NCBI GenBank assembly: GCA_035496935.1
Contig: DATJED010000004.1
Coordinates: 62,001-126,000, forward strand
From: Pseudopedobacter sp035496935
GTDB lineage: Bacteria; Bacteroidota; Bacteroidia; Sphingobacteriales; Sphingobacteriaceae
Length of the DNA stretch: 64,000 nucleotides
Reading direction: 5' to 3'
Shown piece after piece: positions 46,487 through 56,219 of this stretch. A program made the translations under genes and the position numbers. The notes under the pieces were generated by a model, which saw only the letters and a program-made list of their open reading frames with translations, searched no databases and was not told where the DNA came from. Position 1 is the first letter of the stretch; each line of letters begins with the position of its first letter.

Positions 46487-47359
46487 CTACTTTTTCCTCG
46501 CTTTTAATATAAAATCCACAATAGGCTTTGGATCCTTTAAACTATGCGGATGATGTTTCCCTCCGGGTTTAAGTATCAGCGCTATTTCTCCTCCGGCTTC
46601 TTTGATTAATTTTACAAAGGGAAAAGTATTTTCCTGCATAGGTACTACCTCATCGGCATCGCCACAAACATGCAACATGGGATAATTGCCCTTCACAATT
46701 TGTTTTATTTTATTGATGGGGCTTTCATTAAAATCAGCGATATCCTGCTCACTCTTAACCTGATAATCTTCTTTAAACAGTTCCCACTCTTTCTTGCTCC
46801 CTGGCCCGATGCCTAAACCGCCGGGCCAACTTTTAAGATCTAAAACCGGATTATCAGCATAAATACAGGCAACTTTATGCGGGTTTTCCGCTGCCCAATT
46901 ATAAATATATACGCCACCTCTACTCATGCCCTCTAAAACTGCTTTCTTAGCGAAGCCTTTTTTTCTTAAAAAATGGTAGAAACGGTTCCAGATACCGATG
47001 GCTTCCTGATTGCCAAATAATTCTGCCACATCGCAGTAAACTACATGGTAACCCAATTCCAACAAAGCTATATCGGTTTGTGGTTCATGTCCCCAAAACC
47101 GAGCCCGCCATATCCAAGGTTTGCCTCTGGCTATAAATTTGGGACTTACAATTTTGGCAATTCGGTTCTCGAACTGGAATTGAACTCCGGAAAATCCATG
47201 AAAAGAAAACGTATTCTTGACTTCGGTAGGCTTGCTAAAAATATTCTTCGGTTTTTGCTGATACTTGTACGACGCCCTTTCTGTACCTCTTAAACTAACT
47301 GTATAAGCGATACATAAAATTGTTAGTACAAAGGATTTAAAAATCAAATATCGCTTCAT
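46487..47359 (-). CDS. Exported alpha/beta hydrolase, esterase-like
   Basis: 290 residues with an N-terminal hydrophobic signal. The nucleophile elbow is 'LEGMSRGGVYIYNWAAENP' (Ser about 145), the acid is probably Asp in 'HVCGDADEVVP', and the catalytic His is in 'PGGKHHPHSLKDP' near the C-terminus. It is homologous throughout its catalytic part to the second domain of the protein at 58455-59816 ('PWIWRARFWGHEPQTDIALL' versus 'PWIWRARFFGNQPQADIALL'). It probably removes acyl groups from the cluster's polysaccharide; substrate unknown. Confidence 0.8.
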   Translation of the reverse strand: MKRYLIFKSFVLTILCIAYTVSLRGTERASYKYQQKPKNIFSKPTEVKNTFSFHGFSGVQFQFENRIAKIVSPKFIARGKPWIWRARFWGHEPQTDIALLELGYHVVYCDVAELFGNQEAIGIWNRFYHFLRKKGFAKKAVLEGMSRGGVYIYNWAAENPHKVACIYADNPVLDLKSWPGGLGIGPGSKKEWELFKEDYQVKSEQDIADFNESPINKIKQIVKGNYPMLHVCGDADEVVPMQENTFPFVKLIKEAGGEIALILKPGGKHHPHSLKDPKPIVDFILKARKK

Positions 47360-47453
47360 AAAACAAATAAATTAATAGCTCTTAATATTCAATATTAAAA
47401 GAAATACCTATACGATTAAGCATAGGTATCCAAGATTAATCGGTTACAATAAT

Positions 47454-48890
47454 TTAATCCAACTCTCCGGTTTTCATATTTTTTGTTGCGCCAGAAAACT
47501 TAGTGCCCATTTTTCCTTTTACTTCTATTTTTATTACAGATGCGATTTTGTCTGGTGCTTCCTTAGGAACATTAATAATTAAGCCTTTTTCTTTAGAAAA
47601 CGAAGATTTAAGCTTTACATTGCCATCCAATAGTTTTGCTGATATAACTTTATGATCCAAATCTGGAATTACTAGTTTACCGTCTGTTGGCCAATCAAAT
47701 ACAGATACGTATAAAGTTGTACCTTTTTTAGAATCTTTACGAGTGCAGCGTCCCCAAGCAACCGGAGCTATCGGACTAGGTTTAGTTGCATAAATGGCTT
47801 CGCTATTGATCTTCATCCAATTGCTTATATCTTTTAATCGGTCGATACTTTCCTGAGGAAAAGTTCCATCTGGTTTAGGCCCTACATTCAACAGGTAATT
47901 ACCACCTTTAGATGCAATATCCACCAAATTACGGATTAAAGTTTCGCTTGATTTCCATTTATGATCCGACGTTCTGAAACCCCAAGTTCCGTTCATGGTC
48001 ATGCAAGTTTCCCAATCCTGTCCATCTAATTCATCAACGGTTGGTATTTTTTGTTCAGGAGTTTTGGTATCGCCAGGGAAATTGGGACGCTTTAAACGAT
48101 CATTGGTAATGATATTTGGTTGCAGTTTTAATACGTTCTGCAGTTTTGTAGCTGCTTCATCTGTCATATTAGTTGGTGTATCCCACCATAAAACAGCGAT
48201 ATCGCCATAGTTCGTCATCAGCTCTTTTACCTGCGGAACCGAAACCTGGTCGATATAATCGTCAAAACTTCTGGTTTCCTGCGCCGGGTCCCAATGCCCT
48301 TTATGTGCCAAAGTGTAAGCATCTATTTTTGTAGAATCTGGATTTGGCCAGCCTTCATTCATTACTTTCCTGGCCGCAGATCCACCGGGATTGTTCCAGT
48401 CTTGCGCCTGCGAGTAGTAAAAACCGAGTTTCACGCCGTATTTACGGCAGGCGGCTGCCAAAGGCGCTATCAAATCTTTGCCGTAAGGCGTTGCATCCAC
48501 TACGTCCCATTTGCTGGCTTTTGAATCAAACAGTGCAAATCCATCATGGTGTTTTGCAGTAATTACAATGTATTTCATGCCGGCATCCTTCGCCATTTTC
48601 ACCCAGGCATCAGCATCGTATTTAACTGGGTTAAACTTTTTGGCCATTTCCTGATATTCGGCTACCGGGATTTTACAGCGGTTCATGATCCACTCGGCAC
48701 CGCCCCGGCGTTGTTCATGCCCTTTGTACACGCCCGCAAACTGTGCATATACGCCCCAGTGGATAAACATCCCGAAACGGGCCTCACGCCACCATTCCAT
48801 GCGTTCGTCTTTAGAAAGTTTTTCCTGCGCAGATACGGATTGTGTAAGAATAAGAAAAGAAAATACAAGGGAGAAAAATGTTTTGGTCAT
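47454..48890 (-). CDS. Alpha-L-fucosidase (GH29), first copy
   Basis: From ATG 48890 the protein has 478 residues with signal 'TFFSLVFSFLILTQSVSAQ'. GH29 features are 'RFGMFIHWGVYAQFAGVYKG', 'KYIVITAKHHDGFALF', 'GVKLGFYYSQAQDW' and the nucleophile Asp in 'IAVLWWDTPTNM'. A C-terminal beta-sandwich follows. Alpha-L-fucose (or a related 6-deoxy sugar such as L-rhamnose-like galactose) is the expected terminal residue. A second copy lies at 56633 and a fossil of a third beside susD. An in-frame upstream extension to 48959 is unlikely. Confidence 0.93.
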   Translation of the reverse strand: MTKTFFSLVFSFLILTQSVSAQEKLSKDERMEWWREARFGMFIHWGVYAQFAGVYKGHEQRRGGAEWIMNRCKIPVAEYQEMAKKFNPVKYDADAWVKMAKDAGMKYIVITAKHHDGFALFDSKASKWDVVDATPYGKDLIAPLAAACRKYGVKLGFYYSQAQDWNNPGGSAARKVMNEGWPNPDSTKIDAYTLAHKGHWDPAQETRSFDDYIDQVSVPQVKELMTNYGDIAVLWWDTPTNMTDEAATKLQNVLKLQPNIITNDRLKRPNFPGDTKTPEQKIPTVDELDGQDWETCMTMNGTWGFRTSDHKWKSSETLIRNLVDIASKGGNYLLNVGPKPDGTFPQESIDRLKDISNWMKINSEAIYATKPSPIAPVAWGRCTRKDSKKGTTLYVSVFDWPTDGKLVIPDLDHKVISAKLLDGNVKLKSSFSKEKGLIINVPKEAPDKIASVIKIEVKGKMGTKFSGATKNMKTGELD

Positions 48891-49001
48891 GATGTCTAAA
48901 TGTAAAATATTGTGGTTTATAAAATCTAAAATCCCTAGCCCTAAGGCATACAAGGACATATTGTATATAAAATTGTTAAACTTGCCATAATTGACTAATT
49001 G

Positions 49002-51605
49002 CTACTCAACCAGTAGCTTTGTAACCGCCATCTTATTGTTTACTGATATAACCTTCAACAGATAAATTCCTTTATCTGGTTTAAAATTTAAATTAAAATG
49101 ATGCCTTTTTTGTGAGTTGCTTGTGGTAAGCTCCTTTTCAAAAACAGTTCTTCCTGCCAAATCCTGAATTTCCACCTTAAAAGCTGTATCTTCATTGTCA
49201 TAATACAAATTAATCATACTACCAACCAAAGGATTTGGATAAACAAGTAAACCTGGTTTCGCTAAATTGAAATTGACCACGCTCACTCCTTTTTCTGTTG
49301 CTGTTCCATCAAAATCAAACTGAACTAATTTATAATAATTATTCCCTTTTAATGGTTCTTTATCTGTAAAAGAATAGGTTTGTAATTGGTTTAAATTTCC
49401 TTTTCCTGCTATTTTAGTTAAAGGCTGAAACCGCTGGTCGTCTCCGGCCTTATAAATCATAAAATAACTATTGTTGTTTTCAGATGCGGTTCGCCAGCTT
49501 AAATCAACACCATTAACCTGTTTTTTTGCTTCAAAGGAAACAAGCTCAACCGGTAGCGTTTTGGACTGGTATATATTCCATTCAGACAATTGGGTATTTG
49601 CCTCTCCTGCGTTTTGAGTAATGTACAGCCTGAAATATTTGTACTTGGTTTCATCATTAACGATATAAAAATTTGTTTGCTCTCTAGCACTGAATGCCTC
49701 ATCACTCCGTTCGTCTAATAATATCCAATTAACCCCATCGTTAGATCCCTTCACAGTCCAACTTTTCGGATCGCGGGCTGGGCGGTCATTTCCCGAAGAA
49801 ATTTTATACGTTGATAAGGCGACGGGGGCAACAGGTTCGTATTGAAACCATAAAGCTGTTTTACTACTTATATAAAACTTTGTCCCTGTATTAACATCCA
49901 CAAGATTGGGTATATGGTTTCCTACAGTGATAGCTCCGCTTCCACTTCCAGAAAACTGTGCTGTCATTTTACCGCCATCTCCTGTAATTCTGATTTGGTC
50001 TCCTGTTGGATCCGGAGGTAAATTATTTGGATCATAAGTTGTAAAATAATACACTTCGCCAGTTACTGTCCCCACATTATTGGTTGCATCCACCCGCCAA
50101 AAATATTTGGTGTTTGCCGCCAAATCCGGAACGTCCAAAGTTGCATCGGTAACAGTACCTAAATCCTGCATATTTGCTTCACTTGTCCCTAAATAAACCT
50201 TGTAAGACGCGGTGTTGATGCTACCTGTCCATTTTAGGGTAACATCGCCAAAAAGAACTCTCTTGTTTTTATGCCCCGGAATAACTACTACGGCTTGTTC
50301 TGGTAATTGGGTTAAATTAGTTTGGGAATTGATATATCGACGATTTTTTTCCCAAAGCAAACGAGCTGTAATTTGTGGGGATGATGCTATTTTACTATTA
50401 TTAATTGTTGCAAATCTGGTGTATTGATCTGGCCTGAATTCTGTTAGGTAAATATATTCGTCACGCACATAATTGTCTCCACCAGAGTTTCCACTACCTG
50501 TAGTTCCGTCAACTTTACCTGCGTATTTGTTGGTGGTATTGTTGTAAATGCCCAAAACCATATCGACATAAGTATTTGCAAAAGGCACTATGCTTTTAAA
50601 AGTTAGTCCATATCTTTTGCTTTCATATGCTATCCAAAGGCCTTGCGCTTCATAAGCAAAGTGGTTTGCATCTTCTATGCTTCCGCCAATGGCATACAAC
50701 CATAAATTTATTGCAGCGCCAGTATATGAAGTCTGTGCAGAAACGTTTTGGTAAAACCAATCAAGGTTAGATTGTACAATGGCATCGAACTGTGTCACTC
50801 TTGCTGGGTTATCGTTTAACAGTTCATGGCATTGTATCAAACGTATAAACCCATCTGTAAGCATAAATAACTGATTCCACGGTGCCGGATCGTTAGGCTT
50901 GTAAGTATTTGGTGCGCCAGGGAAATAGAAGTGATTATCCTCACTGGCTTTTAAAAATCGTGGCAAAATCCAGGCATCCATTACATAATCAGCTTCTGTA
51001 ATATATTTCAGAGCTCTTTGCTTGTAAGTAGCGCCATAAACTTTCGGATCTCCATCTGGGACGGTTGTATTCCAGATAGCAGGAGTTTGCAAAATAAGTT
51101 TAGCGCAATAAAGCATGTGCGAAAGAACCTCACCCTGTTCTATACCTGCGCCTGCTACCGTTTCTGACTGATCTACCGAAGGCCATATGGGCTCTATTTC
51201 GCCCGTCCAAGATAAGCGTTGCCCACCAACCGAAGAAGAAGCCAAATCATTTCGTCCGGCCAAACATGCATCAGAATAATAAATCATTCTATCCAGTATT
51301 TCTATATCACCGGTGGCCTCATACATCAAACCACAGGCTTCGATTGCTTTTCCAGCATTTCCGTAAACGTATACATTTCCTCCACTGTATGCCGGGGGCG
51401 TAACTTTACTGGCCATATAAGCTTTAAAGTTATCAATTTCGTTTTGCGTAATTGCACCGGTTAAATTATCAATCACCATTGATTCTGCTTTTGCCCCTCG
51501 TTTACCACTAAATAGTATAAGCAAAACAATAAGCGAAAATTTTAAAAATTTCTTTTCAGTTATCCTTACAAAGAGTTCAGTTTTTTGAGTCAAAGTTTTC
51601 ATCAT
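49002..51605 (-). CDS. Large modular T9SS-secreted protein, putative glycan-active
   Basis: About 867 residues. After a signal ('LIVLLILFSGKRGAKAES') comes an all-helical (alpha/alpha)-toroid-like domain of about 370 residues ('NAGKAIEACGLMYEATGDIE', 'VLSHMLYCAKLIL', 'YEAQGLWIAYESKRYGL') of the kind found in several polysaccharide lyases and GH88/105-type hydrolases. Then come a fibronectin type III-like domain ('TLKWTGSINTASYKVYLGTS'), a discoidin-like domain ('WTVKGSNDGVNWILLDERS') and a C-terminal T9SS sorting tail ('LLVYPNPL' and 'GIYLLKVISVNNKMAVTKLL'). No catalytic residues can be assigned. It is probably surface-displayed. Confidence 0.75.
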   Translation of the reverse strand: MMKTLTQKTELFVRITEKKFLKFSLIVLLILFSGKRGAKAESMVIDNLTGAITQNEIDNFKAYMASKVTPPAYSGGNVYVYGNAGKAIEACGLMYEATGDIEILDRMIYYSDACLAGRNDLASSSVGGQRLSWTGEIEPIWPSVDQSETVAGAGIEQGEVLSHMLYCAKLILQTPAIWNTTVPDGDPKVYGATYKQRALKYITEADYVMDAWILPRFLKASEDNHFYFPGAPNTYKPNDPAPWNQLFMLTDGFIRLIQCHELLNDNPARVTQFDAIVQSNLDWFYQNVSAQTSYTGAAINLWLYAIGGSIEDANHFAYEAQGLWIAYESKRYGLTFKSIVPFANTYVDMVLGIYNNTTNKYAGKVDGTTGSGNSGGDNYVRDEYIYLTEFRPDQYTRFATINNSKIASSPQITARLLWEKNRRYINSQTNLTQLPEQAVVVIPGHKNKRVLFGDVTLKWTGSINTASYKVYLGTSEANMQDLGTVTDATLDVPDLAANTKYFWRVDATNNVGTVTGEVYYFTTYDPNNLPPDPTGDQIRITGDGGKMTAQFSGSGSGAITVGNHIPNLVDVNTGTKFYISSKTALWFQYEPVAPVALSTYKISSGNDRPARDPKSWTVKGSNDGVNWILLDERSDEAFSAREQTNFYIVNDETKYKYFRLYITQNAGEANTQLSEWNIYQSKTLPVELVSFEAKKQVNGVDLSWRTASENNNSYFMIYKAGDDQRFQPLTKIAGKGNLNQLQTYSFTDKEPLKGNNYYKLVQFDFDGTATEKGVSVVNFNLAKPGLLVYPNPLVGSMINLYYDNEDTAFKVEIQDLAGRTVFEKELTTSNSQKRHHFNLNFKPDKGIYLLKVISVNNKMAVTKLLVE

Positions 51606-51771
51606 ATAATTTTTCGAGGAATAGGCTACTAGAATTAGCAAAAACTAGTTTATGATTTGATTCCCTAAAAAAAAGAATTTAAAAACAGAAAAGATTAATG
51701 GAATTTGGCAGATTGATAAGCTTAATTGGAGCAATTTAACATTGCCTCCACGGCAGTATAAAGTTCAATGG

Positions 51772-52713
51772 TTACTTTTTTCTGAGCTCTTGGGCAACAA
51801 TCCAAGATCGGCCATCTTCTGTTAAACAAGCAGTAAAAAATGCTTGGGGCTTCTGCCCTTTATCTGCGTAAACAAAAGGTCTCTCTCTTCTTCTAAAAGT
51901 AAATGAAGTGCCATCTGTATATTTAACAGTTTTGTTATAAATGGATTTTTTTGTTAATAAGCTATAATTTACTCCATCTTTAGAGAAATACTGGGCGCCA
52001 TCTTTTTTCTCTCCAGTTGCTTCGCCTCCAAAATCACTTACAATCACATTATATTGGTTTTTCTCCCACCATATGGTTGGGTCTTCTAGCTGATTGGAAT
52101 CTGGCAAAAGGTTATACTTTTCGCTAACTTTTACATAGGCTGCATCGTAACGTACAGCCTTATAAGCTTGCGCAATTCTAATATTATTGACAGATTTCCG
52201 GCCGAATACATAAATACTGCCATCTGGCATTACCAAAGGTGCAGGATTTGAAAAAGGCATTGCAGTTTTATCTACCCGCTTCCATGGACCGGTTATAGCT
52301 TTTGAGTAAGCATATCCCGTTTCGTTTGCTGATGAAATATAGTAAAGAATAAAAGTATCGCCCGACTTTACTATTTTAGGATTATGTGCCCTATCATTAT
52401 CCCAAAACCCTGCTCGTTTTTGTATCACTACTTCTTGAAAAGTGTACGGCCCTAATAAGTTTTTAGACGTAGCCCGGACAATTTCCGAGTAAGTTGTCCA
52501 ACCGGCAAGTCCGTATTTCTCTGGCCAACGAGAAGCAAATAAATGGTAGGTATCTCCAACTTTTATCACCGAAGGACACCATAAAATATATCCTTCCATT
52601 TTAAAACCATCTCCCTTTTTTGCAGGGAGTATTGTGTTTTCTAAAGATTGCGCATTAATTTCTCCTACAAGGATGATGACCAAAAACGCAAATAAAGCAG
52701 CAACTCTTTTCAT
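51772..52713 (-). CDS. GH43-like five-bladed propeller hydrolase
   Basis: 313 residues with a signal ending near 'GEINAQ'. The propeller has 'EGYILWCPSVIKVGDTYHLF' (catalytic-base region), 'FWDNDRAHNPKIVKSGDTFI', 'GPWKRVDKTAMPFSNPAPLV' and 'LEDPTIWWEKNQYNVIVSDF'. This resembles GH43/GH117-like exo-acting enzymes. Family-level identity is inferred from the fold, and the sugar is unknown. Its start is 8 bp from the sulfatase stop codon, so the two are co-transcribed. Confidence 0.75.
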   Translation of the reverse strand: MKRVAALFAFLVIILVGEINAQSLENTILPAKKGDGFKMEGYILWCPSVIKVGDTYHLFASRWPEKYGLAGWTTYSEIVRATSKNLLGPYTFQEVVIQKRAGFWDNDRAHNPKIVKSGDTFILYYISSANETGYAYSKAITGPWKRVDKTAMPFSNPAPLVMPDGSIYVFGRKSVNNIRIAQAYKAVRYDAAYVKVSEKYNLLPDSNQLEDPTIWWEKNQYNVIVSDFGGEATGEKKDGAQYFSKDGVNYSLLTKKSIYNKTVKYTDGTSFTFRRRERPFVYADKGQKPQAFFTACLTEDGRSWIVAQELRKK

Positions 52714-52720
52714 TTTGAGT

Positions 52721-54247
52721 TTAGTTTATAGTTTTATCTTTTTCTGGAAGCTTTGTATTATACCAAAGGTCAACCGGAGTATCGTTTTTTTGAGGCGCAC
52801 CCGGCGTACTTCTTCCTTTATCGATATAATTTTGTAATAAGGCAGTGAGTGATTTTACTACCTCAGGATTTTCTTTATAAACGTTATGCTGTTCTTTAAT
52901 GTCGGTATCCAGATTGTACAATTGTATAGCAGGTAATCCTTCTTCAACAGCTGCTGCATTTCTTGGTGCTGCCCAACCTCCAGAGCCTGGAGCGAATTCC
53001 AATTTCCATTTGCCTTGGCGGATTGCAAAATTCCCGTCGATGGAATGGTGTACGGTGGCCTCTCTAATGACCTTTTTGTTGTTTCCTTTTAAATACGGTA
53101 GTATATTGTAGCTATCTTCTGCCGCATTGTCTGGAATCGTTTGATTTGTTATTGCCCCTACAGTGGCCATAAAATCACTTAAACAAACTGTTTCGTTACA
53201 TGCAGACTTGGCTTCTACTTCTTTTGGCCAACGAATTAGGAAAGGAATCCGATGTCCGCCTTCCCAGATATCTGCTTTGTAGCCTCTGTACTGCATGCTC
53301 GGATAATGGCCTAATGCTTCAACATTCCATGTGTTTAAAACATAAGGAGCAAAACCATTATCACTTGTAAAAATCACAATGGTGTTTTCAGCAATTTTAG
53401 CATCATCCAATGCTTTTAAAAGTTCGCCAACTGCCCAATCTGTTTCTAATACATAATCACCATATTCTGTTAAGCCACTTTTTCCTTTAAACTGATCATT
53501 TGGAACAATAGGCGTATGCGGAGAAGGGAGAGTGAAGTATAAAAAGAAAGGCTTCTTGGCATCACTTTGGCCTTTAATATAGGAAACTGCTTTGGCAGTA
53601 AAATCAGGCACACAGTTTACTGCTTCAAAATCTTTTTCTGCTGGCCCACTTCTTACCCATTTTTTAGTTACCGTTGGTACGCCAACCGTATGATCATTTT
53701 CTATATAAATAAAAGGAGGCATATCTAAGGAAGCCGCCAAGCCATAGAAATAATCAAAACCTAAGCTGTTTGGACCTCCCTGTATATTCTTAGTATAATC
53801 TATATCCTCTTTTTGTGAAGAATTTCGAGTCCAACTTAAGCCCAAGTGCCACTTACCAATACATGCGGTGCTGTAACCATCATTACGTAACAAATCGGCA
53901 ACTGTTAGTCTGCTGGAATCTATCAGAGGATCATCATAACCATATATTACGCTTTTTTTAAGAGTACTTCGCCAAGCATACCTTCCTGTAACCACACTAT
54001 AACGTGAGGGTGTACATACAGCAGACGAAGAATGGACATCATTAAAAGCCATCCCCTCATTTCCTAATTTATCAATATTTGGAGTTTTAATTTTACCTTC
54101 AGCATTATAAAAACTCACATCGCCGATACCTAAATCATCTGTTAAAATGTAGATGATATTTGGCTGACTTCCCTTAACTTTTTTTGCTTGGGAGAAAGCA
54201 CAGAAACTCATTGAAACTGTCAATAATAAAATGCTGATTTGCTTCAT
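52721..54247 (-). CDS. Exported sulfatase (formylglycine type)
   Basis: From ATG 54247 the enzyme has 508 residues and a signal ending at 'CAFSQ'. The S1 signature 'SAVCTPSRYSVVTGRYAWR' holds the Cys (about C78) that an anaerobic or aerobic maturase converts to formylglycine. The metal-binding 'IIYILTDDLGIGD' and 'DNGFAPYVLN' are present. It removes sulfate esters from sugars. It precedes the GH43-like gene in an operon and indicates that the target glycan is sulfated. The sulfation position and subfamily cannot be fixed. Confidence 0.93.
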   Translation of the reverse strand: MKQISILLLTVSMSFCAFSQAKKVKGSQPNIIYILTDDLGIGDVSFYNAEGKIKTPNIDKLGNEGMAFNDVHSSSAVCTPSRYSVVTGRYAWRSTLKKSVIYGYDDPLIDSSRLTVADLLRNDGYSTACIGKWHLGLSWTRNSSQKEDIDYTKNIQGGPNSLGFDYFYGLAASLDMPPFIYIENDHTVGVPTVTKKWVRSGPAEKDFEAVNCVPDFTAKAVSYIKGQSDAKKPFFLYFTLPSPHTPIVPNDQFKGKSGLTEYGDYVLETDWAVGELLKALDDAKIAENTIVIFTSDNGFAPYVLNTWNVEALGHYPSMQYRGYKADIWEGGHRIPFLIRWPKEVEAKSACNETVCLSDFMATVGAITNQTIPDNAAEDSYNILPYLKGNNKKVIREATVHHSIDGNFAIRQGKWKLEFAPGSGGWAAPRNAAAVEEGLPAIQLYNLDTDIKEQHNVYKENPEVVKSLTALLQNYIDKGRSTPGAPQKNDTPVDLWYNTKLPEKDKTIN

Positions 54248-54365
54248 AAGGATAAAATGTAAATTATATAACAAGTCCTGATTACAAATTACCTCAATTT
54301 TGCAGGTAATTCGTGTCTGTTTTTATACTAAGGATTATGCGATATTGGCATTTATCCCAAAGAAT

Positions 54366-55129
54366 TTAATGTTGCACTATAATCTGTTTTTTAATGCTTT
54401 TCCCATTGTTCAGAATATGTAAAAAATAAGTGCCATCAGGTATATCCTCAGTTGAGATATTGATAGAATTTTTACTGCCTTCACTTTTAGCAGATTTTAA
54501 AACCAAACCTTTGTTATCCAGTAATTTGATCTCGAATACAGGTATCTGTACTTTATTGACAGGAGCTTCATCATTAACGGCCTGATTTTCCAACGTTTCA
54601 TAAGTAACCGTAAGCTCGTTTTTTACCGGATTTGGGAAATAGCTATAAGACCTATTTTGGCTAAAATCAACATATACCCATGAAGTATTGCTCCACACTT
54701 CGCCACACGGTGTAGTTATCTTTACTTGTATATTGCGAAAACCTTCTGGATAATCAAAAACTATATCGGCCGCATTAGGTAAAAAGTAAATTTGCCAGAT
54801 AGAAGCTGGCCCTCCGGTTACATACCAATCGTAAGAAATTGCATCTGGATAAGCTGGAATTTCATAACCATAAGAATCTCCTAAAACTGTAGGATATTGT
54901 TCTCCTTCCCCACATAATTGCTATCGGCAAGTACAGTACCGTTATAATTTGCGAGTTCTAAAAATTCTATGCCGTACTCGCTCAATAACCCCGAACTGAT
55001 CTGGCTTTTGTCCACATGCTCAAAGATGTACTGCGATTTCCCGTAAAAACTGGTGGTGTCCTGCGCATCTGCTTTTCTTAGCACAGAAAGTAATAAGAAA
55101 CAAAAGATTAAGTAAAATTTAATTTTCAT
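54366..55129 (-). pseudogene. Remnant of a large T9SS-secreted protein (internal deletion)
   Basis: 55129-54881 encodes a normal signal peptide and N-terminus ('ADAQDTTSFYGKSQYIFEHV' and 'LSEYGIEFLELANYNGTVLA'). It then shifts frame into 'LCGEGEQYPTVLGDSYGYEI', followed without stop by 'DWYVTGGPASIWQIYFLP' and a T9SS tail ('YSYFPNPVKNELTV', 'GTYFLHILNNGKSIKKQIIV') to 54366. I recall this N-terminus from proteins of roughly 1,000 residues or more in related genomes (unverified). The middle appears to have been lost by a deletion with its junction near 54900. Not functional as it stands. Confidence 0.7.
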
Positions 55130-55145
55130 AACTTAAAGGGTTAGT

Positions 55146-55721
55146 TTATTTGACATTACCAGTTCCTGTGTTTATATCGAACCGGCCATTAGATATTTTC
55201 AAATCTCCGCATTTGTCTGTTTTGATATTGAACCAGAAAGTACCGGATATTATAGCAGTATAATCGTCTACTTTTCTAATTTTTGTAAATATCACTTCCC
55301 CATTTGTAGATTTAGCTTCCCCATAATTATACAAATCAGTACTGAAAAAACAGTCTTTATTTGAAACATAGAGCCCGAACATATTATTATGGTTATCAAG
55401 TTTATAAATAGTATTTTCTTTAATTTCCGTATCGTAAATATAAAAACCAAACGATTCAAAATATAAATCTGATTTTCTTCCCCAAACTTTCAGAGTGTCC
55501 TTTTTTAACGTACCTCTTACATCATAAATACCTTTTTTTGCTACCCAATTCCCCCCGTTAACTTTACAAGCAAAAAGCCCCCATCCACCTTGTGTAGCTT
55601 TGGGTAGCCCATCTTTATCGAGGTTGTTGTCTTTTTTACATTTCATACCTGTGCAAAGCATAAAGCTCAGTGCTAAAAGCAAAAGGGTTAAATTCTGAGG
55701 GGTAAATGATGGTGTTTTCAT
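55146..55721 (-). CDS. Lipoprotein of unknown function
   Basis: 191 residues with a signal and probable lipid-anchor Cys in 'LSFMLCTGMKCKKD'. 'LPKATQGGWGLFACKVNGGNW' follows the anchor. This phrase (LP-x-ATQ-x-G-x-x-x-FxCxVNG-x-x-W) is characteristic of a Bacteroidota lipoprotein group, which I recall as DUF6252-like. The rest is beta-rich. The T9SS remnant starts 17 bp downstream on the same strand, so both were probably one operon. Function is unknown. Confidence 0.7.
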   Translation of the reverse strand: MKTPSFTPQNLTLLLLALSFMLCTGMKCKKDNNLDKDGLPKATQGGWGLFACKVNGGNWVAKKGIYDVRGTLKKDTLKVWGRKSDLYFESFGFYIYDTEIKENTIYKLDNHNNMFGLYVSNKDCFFSTDLYNYGEAKSTNGEVIFTKIRKVDDYTAIISGTFWFNIKTDKCGDLKISNGRFDINTGTGNVK

Positions 55722-55744
55722 ACTATTTTATTTTTAGTAATTAA

Positions 55745-55850
55745 ATGTGTTACGCTTAATAACCCGATCTAATCTCGCTTTTGTTTTAATGTTCAAAAAT
55801 ATACTTTGATTTTTCGTAAAAGCTGGTAGCGTCCCGTAACACATGCTTTT
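55745..55850 (-). pseudogene. Fossil N-terminus of a second T9SS-protein paralogue
   Basis: On the minus strand this reads 'DATSFYEKSKYIFEH', a stop, then 'NKSEIRSG' and, after a one-base slip, 'LLS'. It aligns with 'DTTSFYGKSQYIFEHVDKSQISSGLLS' split at the same places in the remnant at 54881-55129. The DNA also aligns through this stretch. It is a decayed duplicate on the other side of the lipoprotein gene. The rest of the 55722-56219 gap has no supported gene. Confidence 0.6.
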
Positions 55851-56219
55851 TTACTACATAAAGACCAAAGTAGATGTATTTATTTTATTTTTGTATTGTT
55901 TAGGTTGACTGATCTATTAGTAGATTCAAAAAATATTCTCCACTAAAATAAAAATAGAAAGATTAAAAAATAAACCAAACTGGCATAGTAGTATAGCTGA
56001 TTGGCATTTTTTTGTGATAATATGTCTCATATTTATTATGGCTTCTATATGCTCTAGTTGGGCAAACAAGTGGTTAATTGAGGCAAGTTGTAATGAAGAA
56101 TCCCGAAACGGATTGTAAAATGTGGTATGGTAATAATATGAACCGCGAGAAAGCAATTTTATATTGTGGTTGATTTTTGTGTGACTAATTAAAAGCCAAT
56201 AATAACCAGATTATAAAAG

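Noticed and set aside
55926..56156. A 76-codon minus-strand frame between the fossil and the small lipoprotein
   Set aside because: It has no signal, domain or recognisable similarity and sits in decayed sequence; it reads like chance.
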